Source of the DNA: JAEUJT01 sp044225205
Lineage (GTDB): Bacteria; Myxococcota; Myxococcia; Myxococcales; Myxococcaceae
DNA length: 31,297 bases
Direction: 5' to 3'
Assembly: GCA_044225205.1 (NCBI GenBank)
Contig: JBGAIY010000033.1
Coordinates: 1-31,297 of the forward strand
A program made the translations under genes and the position numbers. How positions within the stretch are numbered: position 1 is the first letter of the stretch; the number at the start of each line of letters is the position of its first letter. The notes beneath the pieces were generated by a model, which worked only from the letters and a program-made list of their open reading frames with translations, had not been told where the DNA came from and ran no database searches. This document shows positions 14,460 through 21,588 of this stretch, piece after piece.

Positions 14460-16553
14460 GTGCGGTTCTTGCTCTTCAGCGTGGCGTTGCTCGCAGGCAC
14501 GCTCGTTTCGTGTGCGGTGCCCACCTACCAGCCTGCCGGCAAACGGTGCGACGACGCCCACCCCTGCCCCAACGGGCTCTCGTGCGTGGTCGGCTTTTGC
14601 GGGCCCGCGTGCGACGGGCCCCCGCCCGCGTGCAGTGGCACGGCCCGACCCTGCGTCACGAGCCTCGCCGGTACCGACGGGCCGGGCTTCGTCGACGGGC
14701 CGCCCCACCAGGCGCGGTTTCGTCGGCCGACGCGGTTGCTGGCCTTGCCCGAAGGGGCCCTCGTCGTGGCCGACACCGGCAACCACGCGCTGCGAAAAAT
14801 ACCGCTCGACGGCGGTGCCGTGACGACCATCGCCGGCAACGGCACCTGCGACGACGCCGATTCGAAGTCGCTGTGTGAGCCGTATGGGCTCGCCCAAGGA
14901 GCCGACGGGGTGCTGTATGTGACCAATTTGTTGTCAGACACCGTGTCACGGGTCGACGAGGCCGACGTGCAGCGAATCGTCGGTACCGGGCTGCCCGCCG
15001 ACTTGGTGCGACCCACCGGAGTCGCCTTCGCCGGCGGCCGGCTCGCGGTGACCCGCACCAATTATTGCGAACTTGAATTTTTGGAGACCGACGGGCGGCG
15101 CGCGCGCAACGACGCGGGCACGCCGGTGAGCCTCGGCGGCTGCGCCATGCTCGACGGGCTGACCGTGGGGTACCTCGCTTTCGTCGCCCCCTCGGTTGAT
15201 GAGAAGACGCTGTATTTCGGAGATGGCGTCGCGCTGTGGTCGGTGCCGCTCACCAACGGCCTGCCGTCGGGGCCCGCGAAGCTGCTCGCCGGCGGCAACC
15301 CCGGGTTTCGCGACGGCCCCCCCTCGGTGGCCCAGTTCGATGACGCGCGGGAGCTGGTCGCGACCGGTGACGCACTCTATGTGGCCGACTCGAGAAACCA
15401 CCGGGTGCGCAAGCTGACGCTCGGCGGCACCGCCAGCACCCTGCTGGGCACGGGCGTGCCAGGCAGCACCGACGGCCCAGCCACCGGCCCCGAGCCGGCC
15501 CTCGTGACCGAGCCTTCGGGTCTCGCCGTCGTGGGAGACGCGGTGTATTTCACGTCGACCGTCGACCACCGCATTCGCAAGTTTGAGAACGGGCAGGTGA
15601 CGACCATCGCCGGCCCCGACCCCGCCCCCTTGGTCGACGGGTGCGCCGAGAGCATACCGCTCGCGGCTCCCGCCGGCGTCGACGTCGACCCCCATGACGG
15701 CACGCTGTACTTTACCGACGCCTTGCACCACGCCGTACGGGCGTTGGGCACCAACGGTACCGTGGTGACGCTGCTCGGCGGTACCCCCGGCGAACGAGAG
15801 GGCGACTTCACTCAAGCCCGCGTCAACACGCCCGGCGCCCTGCGCGTGTTGCCCGACGGCGGCGTCGTCGTCGCCGACACCGGCAATGGGTTGGTCGTTC
15901 AACTCGACGTGAAGGCCCGAACCATGAAGACCATTGTCGGCTCGGTGCACCCCATCGACTTCGCCCGCGCCGGCTGCCAACCCCAAGTCGACCGTCAACC
16001 GCTCGCCGCCCAACTGTGTGTCGTTCGCGGCCTGGCCGTGTCTTCGACGGGAGACGTGTTTCTCACCGACTGCGCCGAACCGGGCTTCGGCGTCGTCTGG
16101 CGACTGAGCGCCGACCACTCCCGGCTCGACGAGCTCGTTCGTGACTGGTTTTTTCCACGCGGGCTGACCGTCGCGCCCAATGGAGAGTTGATCGTCGCCG
16201 ACGTCGACCAGAATGTCGTGCTCCGGTTCGACCCCCAAGGCCGGGCGCTCGGCAGCGTCGTCGGCAACGATGCCTGCGAGAACGGCTCCCACTGGGAACG
16301 CGAGTGCGTGCCCACCGACGTCGCGTATGTGAATGGGCAGTTGCACGTGCTGTTCGAAGGCACTTCGACGATTTCACGCGTGCCCCCGACCGGCAGGCCA
16401 GTCACCGTGCTCGGTCAACCCTTCGCCACCGGGCTGGTCGACGGGCCGGTCGGCACGCTGATGGATTCGCCGGCCGCTTTCGCCGTGACTCCCGATGGCG
16501 GCGTCGTCGTTGCCGATCAGGCCAATCAACGGCTCAGGTTGCTGTGGCCGTGA
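14460..16553 (+). CDS. NHL-repeat beta-propeller lipoprotein
   Basis: A 697-aa product from a GTG. The N-terminus MRFLLFSVALLAGTLVSC is a lipoprotein signal (lipobox LVSC), followed by a short Cys-rich module (KRCDDAHPCPNGLSCVVGFCGPACDG). The rest is built of repeats of NHL type, for example LVVADTGNHALRKI, LYVADSRNHRVRKL, VDHRIRKF, VVVADTGNGLVVQL, LIVADVDQNVVLRF and VVVADQANQRLRLL, often preceded by TTIAGNG-like strands and FVDGP turns. That makes one or two six-bladed propellers, a binding or scaffold surface and not an obvious enzyme. It follows DUF1552 by 41 nt and is probably the third gene of that operon, so it is likely an extracellular partner. No good Shine-Dalgarno is visible. Confidence 0.88.
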   Translation: MRFLLFSVALLAGTLVSCAVPTYQPAGKRCDDAHPCPNGLSCVVGFCGPACDGPPPACSGTARPCVTSLAGTDGPGFVDGPPHQARFRRPTRLLALPEGALVVADTGNHALRKIPLDGGAVTTIAGNGTCDDADSKSLCEPYGLAQGADGVLYVTNLLSDTVSRVDEADVQRIVGTGLPADLVRPTGVAFAGGRLAVTRTNYCELEFLETDGRRARNDAGTPVSLGGCAMLDGLTVGYLAFVAPSVDEKTLYFGDGVALWSVPLTNGLPSGPAKLLAGGNPGFRDGPPSVAQFDDARELVATGDALYVADSRNHRVRKLTLGGTASTLLGTGVPGSTDGPATGPEPALVTEPSGLAVVGDAVYFTSTVDHRIRKFENGQVTTIAGPDPAPLVDGCAESIPLAAPAGVDVDPHDGTLYFTDALHHAVRALGTNGTVVTLLGGTPGEREGDFTQARVNTPGALRVLPDGGVVVADTGNGLVVQLDVKARTMKTIVGSVHPIDFARAGCQPQVDRQPLAAQLCVVRGLAVSSTGDVFLTDCAEPGFGVVWRLSADHSRLDELVRDWFFPRGLTVAPNGELIVADVDQNVVLRFDPQGRALGSVVGNDACENGSHWERECVPTDVAYVNGQLHVLFEGTSTISRVPPTGRPVTVLGQPFATGLVDGPVGTLMDSPAAFAVTPDGGVVVADQANQRLRLLWP

Positions 16554-16627
16554 ACATGGCATTCGAATGGTGAGTCCTCCTGCGACCCACGCCCAGCCGT
16601 CATTCGTGTGGGGCCGCGCCCACGAGG

Positions 16628-16645
16628 TGTTGCAGCGATGCAACA
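16628..16645. repeat. second copy of the TGTTGCA-N4-TGCAACA dyad
   Basis: TGTTGCAGCGATGCAACA has perfect 7-nt arms around GCGA and differs from the 10969 copy at one loop position. It lies in the 94-nt gap between convergent genes, 2 nt past the stop of the minus-strand gene. As plus-strand RNA it would form a GNRA-loop hairpin. There is no U-run, so a simple terminator is doubtful. Confidence 0.5.
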
Positions 16646-16647
16646 GT

Positions 16648-18006
16648 TCAACGCGCCGGGCATACCGCGCTCGCAACCACCGTTCCAACCGCGATGTAAA
16701 AGATGGGGTGGCTGGCGTGAAAGGCCGTTGAAGGCAGCTGCGACCAGCGAAGACCGTCGGTGCTCCGAAAGAACGCTTGGTCGCTGTACCCCGACCACAC
16801 ACTCCCCGCCGCCACGTACACACCCGTCGCCGGGTCGTAAGCCACCGGCCCGAGATTCGTCGGCGTCGTCATCGGCGTCTTCGACCACGTCACCCCGTCG
16901 GTGCTGCGCAGCAAGTCGTGCCGGTTGCCCCAGAATTGAAACTCGCTGCCAGTCCACACTCCGTGTGAAAGCACCTCGCTCGCACCCGTCTGCGAAAGCG
17001 ACCAGGTGTCACCTCCGTCGACCGACCGACACGCCCGCCCCTGCTCGTCGACCATCACGATGACGCCATTGCCCGCAACGATGCCCCCATATTCTGAGCC
17101 CAATTGCGCACAGTCACCGGGGAGCACCTTCGGCCGCCGCCACGTCACCCCCAGGTCGGCGCTGATCAGCACGTCGCGGTCGGTGTCGCCGCTCGCCACC
17201 GCCACGAAACGCCCACCCAGCACGTCGGCGAAGCCCAAGCGGCGAACACTCCAGATTTGCGTGCCGTTGCCACTGCGAAAATCGGCCTCGTGGCCCGCCA
17301 CCCAAGTGCGCCCGTCACTCGAAGTGATCGGCGTGCGCGACGCCGCCACGAAACGGCCACCCCCAAACACCAGCCCACCAAACGAGTCGTCGCCGTGCGT
17401 CGTCACCCAGTCAATGCCGTTCACGCTCGTGCGCACCGCCCCCGGTCGACCCCAACCGAACGTCGCAACCCACTGGCCGTTGCCGAACGCAATGCCCTTC
17501 GCCACGTCTGGCGTGTCGATGCACGGCGAAAGCGCCTCGCACGAATTGCCCGACCGGTAGTCACAGGTACCCGTGAAACACGTGCACGACTGAGCCGCCC
17601 CACACATCAAGGGGTCTGCCTGAGTGTCCCACGAACGGTCGCCCACCCACGTCTTGCCGTCGTCACACGAAATCGTCGTTCGACCCATCGCTCCCTGCGC
17701 AATGAACGCCGAAATCCCTCCCGTGCCCGCGTCAACCGGAGGCCTTGAACCCGCGTCGCGAACCGGCCCTGCGTCGTCGAACACCATGCCGGCATCGACC
17801 GGCGCCCGACCCGCATCGACTCCCGTTTCAGTGCCACCGTCAGGCCCGCCGCGCCCGGCGTCAACCACCCCTGCGTCAACGGTCGACCCCGACGAGGCGT
17901 CGGGTTCTTCGCCCGCATCGGGCCTCGGCACGGCGCCCAACATCGGCCCCACCTCCCCTGTGCACCCAGTCACCCAGAGTAACGCGACGAGCCATTGCGT
18001 TCGCAT
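16648..18006 (-). CDS. lipoprotein with DAG-rich linker and BNR/Asp-box beta-propeller
   Basis: I choose the ATG giving MRTQWLVALLWVTGC, a lipoprotein signal with lipobox VTGC; a GTG three codons upstream is the alternative. The product has 452 aa. Residues about 25-100 are a low-complexity linker with PDAG, VDAG and DDAG units, common in myxobacterial surface lipoproteins. A Cys cluster (CGAAQSCTCFTGTC) and Asp-box-like repeats follow: ISCDDGKTWV, TSVNGIDWV, TSSDGRTWV, ISADLGVTWR, RSVDGGDTW, RSTDGVTW and RSTDGLRW. These S-x-D-x-G-x-x-W turns mark sialidase-like propellers. No catalytic set is evident, so binding is more likely than hydrolysis. It has its own sigma-54 promoter just upstream and is divergent from the PEGA kinase. 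Confidence 0.85.
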   Translation of the reverse strand: MRTQWLVALLWVTGCTGEVGPMLGAVPRPDAGEEPDASSGSTVDAGVVDAGRGGPDGGTETGVDAGRAPVDAGMVFDDAGPVRDAGSRPPVDAGTGGISAFIAQGAMGRTTISCDDGKTWVGDRSWDTQADPLMCGAAQSCTCFTGTCDYRSGNSCEALSPCIDTPDVAKGIAFGNGQWVATFGWGRPGAVRTSVNGIDWVTTHGDDSFGGLVFGGGRFVAASRTPITSSDGRTWVAGHEADFRSGNGTQIWSVRRLGFADVLGGRFVAVASGDTDRDVLISADLGVTWRRPKVLPGDCAQLGSEYGGIVAGNGVIVMVDEQGRACRSVDGGDTWSLSQTGASEVLSHGVWTGSEFQFWGNRHDLLRSTDGVTWSKTPMTTPTNLGPVAYDPATGVYVAAGSVWSGYSDQAFFRSTDGLRWSQLPSTAFHASHPIFYIAVGTVVASAVCPAR

Positions 18007-18018
18007 GCCCGACACTTG

Positions 18019-18034
18019 AGCAAGACGGGTGCCA
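18019..18034 (-). promoter_or_regulatory. consensus sigma-54 promoter for the propeller lipoprotein
   Basis: Read on the minus strand, TGGCACCCGTCTTGCT matches TGGCAC-N5-TTGCT with no core mismatch. The C of TTGC is 14 nt before the ATG at 18006, the same distance as at 11026/11054. Initiation would fall about 2 nt before the start codon. It sits in a 58-nt divergent gap, so any activator site must lie in or near the kinase gene. Confidence 0.75.
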
Positions 18035-18064
18035 TCGACCGGGGAAGCGCGCTATTCACCAGCA

Positions 18065-19549
18065 ATGGCAGGAGGCTTTCGGCTTGGCCGGTACGAGCTG
18101 CGCGAAAAGCTCGCGACCGGAGGCATGGCTGAAATTTGGCTGGCTACCCAACGCGGCCCCGCCGGTTTCGAGAAGCAGTTGGTGGTGAAGAAGATTCTCC
18201 CGCACCTCGCCGCCGACCGAGCCTTCGTCGACATGTTTCTCAACGAGGGTCGCTACGCGGCCATGATCAACCACCCCAACGTCGTGCAGGTCTTCGAGCT
18301 CGGCGAAGAGGCCGGCAGCTACTACCTCGTCATGGAGCACGTGCCCGGCCTGAGCCTGCGCGTGTTGCTCAACCGCCTGAAAGCCGCCAACCGGCCAGCC
18401 CCCATTGGCTGCGTCGCGCACCTCTTCGTCGGCGTGTGCCGAGGGTTGCACGCTGCCCACGAACTGGTCGACGCCGCAGGCCAGCCGCTCGGGCTGGTGC
18501 ACCGCGACGTGTCTCCCGAAAACGTATTGGTTTCGCGCAGCGGCGAAGCCAAGGTGACCGACTTCGGCATCGCCAAAGCCGCGGCCTCGGCCAGCACCAC
18601 CAGGCCCGGCGAAGCGCGCGGCAAGCTCGCCTACATGCCGCCTGAGCAGTTGCTCGGTGAACCTCTCGACCGACGCACCGACATTTACGCGGTCGGCGCC
18701 ACGCTCTTCGAATGTACCTGCGGCGAACGCCCCTTCGTCGTGCCCGCCGACGCCGCGCTGTCAGTCAAAATTCTCGAAATGACGGCACCCCTGCTGTCGA
18801 CCGTGCGCGACGACGTGCCCCAGCTGCTCGAAGCCGCCGTCGCCCGCGCACTCGACAAGCGCGTCGACGCCCGGTGGCCCGACGCCCTCGCCCTGGCCAG
18901 AGAACTCGAGCCACTCGCCTCGACCGCGAACGTGGTGGCCGACTGGCTCGCTGAATTTCTGCCCGCCCCCGAACCCACCAGCCCCAGCCGCGCACACCCG
19001 GCGACCGCGCCCCTCGCAGCTGGGCCCGCGCCCGACGCGGTGGCCACCCTTCCCGAGACCGATCTCCCGAAACCGCGCCGACGCTGGGCGTCGGTGGTGG
19101 CGCTCGCGGGCGCGGTGGGGCTGACGGGCGCGTTCGTCGCGTCACGCCTCGACCCGAGCGCCACCCTCTCAGCGTCGCTCGAACCCCGCGCCGACTCCGG
19201 TCTGGCGCCGAGCGCACCTCTGCCACCCTCGCCCGCCCCCGTCGTGCCCGCCGCGGTCGACGCCGGGAGCCCCGAGCCCCGAGCCGACGCGGGCCACCCC
19301 GACGAGAAAGTCGTCGCCACCCGCAAACCCAAGGTCGGCAAAGGCCGGCTCCTCATACGCGTGAGCCCCTGGGCCGACGTGCTCGTCGACGGCAACATGG
19401 TGGGAGCGACGCCGCTCCCGGCACTCGAGGTCACTTCGGGTCGCCACCAGGTGACCGTCACCAACAGCGAATTGGGCCAGACGCGCACCGTGAACGTCGA
19501 CGTGCGCGCCGGGCGACAAGAACTGGTTCAGTTCAACCTCAAGCCGTAA
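18065..19549 (+). CDS. Ser/Thr protein kinase with C-terminal PEGA domain
   Basis: I start at the ATG giving MAGGFRLGRYELREKL because kinases of this type begin just before the RYEL strand; the frame is open 12 codons further up to a GTG. The 494-aa protein has a Hanks kinase domain over about 10-280: glycine loop LATGGMAEIWLA (16-27), Lys42/43, HRDVSPEN (146-153), DFG (166-168) and YMPPEQLLGEPLDRRTDIYAVG. The HRDVSPEN variant is frequent in myxobacterial kinases. A membrane segment is near 340-365 (WASVVALAGAVGLTGAFVAS). A Pro/Asp-rich linker then leads to a PEGA domain (RLLIRVSPWADVLVDGNMVGATPLPALEVTSGRHQVTVTN), probably outside the cytoplasm. Its ligand and targets are unknown. Confidence 0.95.
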   Translation: MAGGFRLGRYELREKLATGGMAEIWLATQRGPAGFEKQLVVKKILPHLAADRAFVDMFLNEGRYAAMINHPNVVQVFELGEEAGSYYLVMEHVPGLSLRVLLNRLKAANRPAPIGCVAHLFVGVCRGLHAAHELVDAAGQPLGLVHRDVSPENVLVSRSGEAKVTDFGIAKAAASASTTRPGEARGKLAYMPPEQLLGEPLDRRTDIYAVGATLFECTCGERPFVVPADAALSVKILEMTAPLLSTVRDDVPQLLEAAVARALDKRVDARWPDALALARELEPLASTANVVADWLAEFLPAPEPTSPSRAHPATAPLAAGPAPDAVATLPETDLPKPRRRWASVVALAGAVGLTGAFVASRLDPSATLSASLEPRADSGLAPSAPLPPSPAPVVPAAVDAGSPEPRADAGHPDEKVVATRKPKVGKGRLLIRVSPWADVLVDGNMVGATPLPALEVTSGRHQVTVTNSELGQTRTVNVDVRAGRQELVQFNLKP

Positions 19550-20158
19550 ACGATAGGTGCTTGCTGCTCGGGCCGTTCACGTCGCTCCCTTGAGGTGAAT
19601 ACTGGCGTGCTCCCGAACTCGCGTCGAGGTCTCGACGAAGAGCGACTTCGAGACCCGAGCCCGTTTGGCGCGTGGCGGTCGGCCGCGTACTCAGGGGCGA
19701 CGTGGCCGCCGGGCACCCGTTGCCGACTGCAGAACTATTCGTGGCTGACGGCCTCGAAACGAACCAGCCGGGCATTTCGCGACTGACGTGAGTTGGAACC
19801 AGCCGATCGACGTCGCGGTCTTCCACGAAGGCCGGCGGAGGCGACGGGGCACGCCCAGCTCAACCGACCGAAGCGCTCTTTTGCGGTCGCATCGAATCTG
19901 CGCCGCGGTGAAACGCATGCGACGGGCGGAGGCCATGGCGCGCGCTCATCGAAACTCCCGCGGTCGCATCGATCTTCGCCGAGTGAATCGACCGGCGGGA
20001 GCAATGGCGCACGCCACTGTCAACCGACCGAAGCGCTCCCCGCGTGCGCCGCCTGGGCTGCTCAGGCGAAACGCAAGACAACGGCCGCGCGCCCGTCTGA
20101 AGCTCGCTCCTTGGGTCGTGTTGATCAGCGCCGCCAAGCCCAGGCTCGTCAGGTCGCG
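19550..20158. other. 609-nt gene-free stretch between convergent genes
   Basis: No frame here looks coded. It contains a stem with an internal bulge at 19629-19654 (GTCTC...GAAG-AGCGA-CTTC-GAGAC) 80 nt past the kinase stop, possibly a processing or termination signal without a U-run, and the duplicated blocks at 19860-20038 described separately. Nothing resembles an integrase, an attachment site or an RNA gene I can name. Confidence 0.55.
19860..20038. repeat. degenerate duplicated blocks: 19-bp direct repeats flanking a ~77-bp tandem pair
   Basis: TCAACCGACCGAAGCGCTC occurs at 19860-19878 and 20020-20038, exactly 160 nt apart. Between them a diverged unit is repeated with a 77-nt offset: 19883-19946 and 19960-20016. 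Both copies start GCGGTCGCATCGA and end near GGCGCRCGCC, with matching GTGAA and CATGGCG/CAATGGCG stretches inside. The pattern is X - R - R' - X. It looks like old local duplication in non-coding DNA or a small intergenic repeat element. Confidence 0.75.
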
Positions 20159-20842
20159 TCAAAAAACGAACGCGGCGACCACGCCGAAGGCCACAGCGAC
20201 CCCGGCGGTACCGAACAGCACATTCGCGACCACGGCCTGCGTCTGGGCCTGCTGCGCCAGGCGAAACCCGTCTGACGCGAACGTCTGGGCCTGCGCCTGG
20301 CCCGAAGTCTGCTTCGCGAAATTGCCAAACAGCAGGCCGGTCGCCAGCGCGGCGGCGGCGACTCCCAGCGACACCCCCATGGGCCACCAATTCTTTACCC
20401 GCGGCTCGGGCGCCGGAGCGGGCGCTGTGGGCAGCTTGACCACCGAAGGCCCGGGCTCGGGGAGCGCCGGTGGTGGCGAAGGCGGCGTCACCGCCGTTAC
20501 CTCAGGAGCGACGGCCGGCACTGGAGGCAGCCCCGCCCGTGCTTGCTCGAAAGCCAGCGCCGTTTTCGGAGGCACCCCGTCGGGCAACCCGAGCGCCCGG
20601 TCAATGCTGAGCGCCTCGCGAAACGCGGCGAGCGCCCCCTTCTCGTCGCCCGACTGGTGTCGGCACAAGCCGGTGAACAAATAAATGACCGCGCGGTCAG
20701 CGCGCGTCACCCCAGGCGCGGTAATGGCCCTGGCGAGCGACTTGAGCGCCGCTTCGTACTTGGTGGCCTCGTACTGGCTCTTGGCGCGAGCCAAGTCGTC
20801 ATTCGCAGCGCCGAGCAACATGAAGGTGAGTACCGTCCACAT
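20159..20842 (-). CDS. TPR-like exported protein with two C-terminal membrane segments
   Basis: The ATG gives MWTVLTFMLLGAAN, a short signal-like segment, and a 227-aa protein. Residues about 15-85 hold TPR-like helices (DDLARAKSQYEATKYEAALKSLARAI, then YLFTGLCRHQSGDEKGALAAFREALSID). A Pro/Ala linker follows (PPSPPPALPEPGPSV...APAPAPEP), then two membrane segments (WWPMGVSLGVAAAALATGLLFG and AVVANVLFGTAGVAVAFGVVAAFVF). It is the last gene of the exporter unit, starting 13 nt after the TIMP-like gene. The build is the same as that of the broken gene at 4082, so this is a repeated lineage architecture, perhaps a membrane scaffold. The function is unknown. Confidence 0.75.
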   Translation of the reverse strand: MWTVLTFMLLGAANDDLARAKSQYEATKYEAALKSLARAITAPGVTRADRAVIYLFTGLCRHQSGDEKGALAAFREALSIDRALGLPDGVPPKTALAFEQARAGLPPVPAVAPEVTAVTPPSPPPALPEPGPSVVKLPTAPAPAPEPRVKNWWPMGVSLGVAAAALATGLLFGNFAKQTSGQAQAQTFASDGFRLAQQAQTQAVVANVLFGTAGVAVAFGVVAAFVF

Positions 20843-20855
20843 CGCGAGGCGCTCC

Positions 20856-21563
20856 TCAGTGCCCGACGCACTTGCCGGCGACACACGCGACCGGCCGCAG
20901 CATGGCCTCGCACGCCGGCACCTTGGCCGAGTCAATCGGGCAGCTCGCCCGTTCGGCTTTCTGCAGTCGAGTGAGCTCGGCGAGGCTGGTCTGAGGCACC
21001 CGTTGTTGGTTCGTGACGATGGGCGGGTAACACGGGTGGGTGTCGATGTACCGGTCGGCGACACAGTCTTTTTCGCTCGTGCACGCCACTGGGAGCGTGC
21101 CGAAAAACCGATTCAACGCCGAGCGGGCGCCAAGGCAGGGGTCGGCGGTGAGCGCTCGGTGCTGGGCGGCGGTCAACGCAGGCCATACCGGTTCCCACGC
21201 CAGGGGGTTCTGGAGGCCCCGCTCGTCGGTCAACTCGAGCGAGCCGTCGGGCAAATTCGAAAGCCACGCTGTACCGGCGTGGTCGCGCGACAGCACGACC
21301 CACCGCTGGCCTTCGGTGAAACGCAGACCACACGACGTGTTCGAAGACACCACCGTCGTCGACGGGCCCACCGTGCCCTTGAGCACCACTTCGACTGCGA
21401 AGGTGGCCGTGGCTTTTTCGGAGTCGAACGCGGTGACTTTGCCAACGAAGGCGACCTGGGCGTCTTTGGCGTTGTCTGCGAAAGGCCGCGGGGCGAAACG
21501 GCACGCCCACGCCGGCCCTGAAACCAACACCGCGACCGCGGCCCACCGAGCGAGCGTCTTCAT
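20856..21563 (-). CDS. secreted TIMP/netrin-like (NTR) domain protein
   Basis: A 235-aa protein with signal peptide MKTLARWAAVAVLVSGPAWA ending in AWA, so signal peptidase I cleavage would leave Cys21 as the first residue (CRFAP). The next 75 residues resemble the OB-fold of TIMP/NTR domains: VAFVGKVTAF, ATFAVEVVLKG, then NTSCGLRFTEGQRWVVLSR with Cys78. In TIMPs the N-terminal Cys chelates the metalloprotease zinc and pairs with the Cys of a CG motif. The C-terminal half has further Cys pairs (CTSEKDC, CPIDSAKVPACEAML, CVAGKC). GGGAG lies just before the ATG. It begins 25 nt after the exporter gene, so cotranscription is likely. Protease inhibition is a hypothesis from the N-terminus. Confidence 0.75.
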   Translation of the reverse strand: MKTLARWAAVAVLVSGPAWACRFAPRPFADNAKDAQVAFVGKVTAFDSEKATATFAVEVVLKGTVGPSTTVVSSNTSCGLRFTEGQRWVVLSRDHAGTAWLSNLPDGSLELTDERGLQNPLAWEPVWPALTAAQHRALTADPCLGARSALNRFFGTLPVACTSEKDCVADRYIDTHPCYPPIVTNQQRVPQTSLAELTRLQKAERASCPIDSAKVPACEAMLRPVACVAGKCVGH

Positions 21564-21588
21564 GGTGTTCTCCCTGCCGTGCGCGACG

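Noticed and set aside
14946..16346. 466-codon minus-strand frame opposite the NHL lipoprotein
   Set aside because: Composition is that of a shadow frame, while the plus strand carries clear NHL repeats and a lipoprotein signal.
16554..16647. Standard rho-independent terminator between convergent genes
   Set aside because: The 16628 dyad lacks a U-run on either side, so it is reported as a repeat only.
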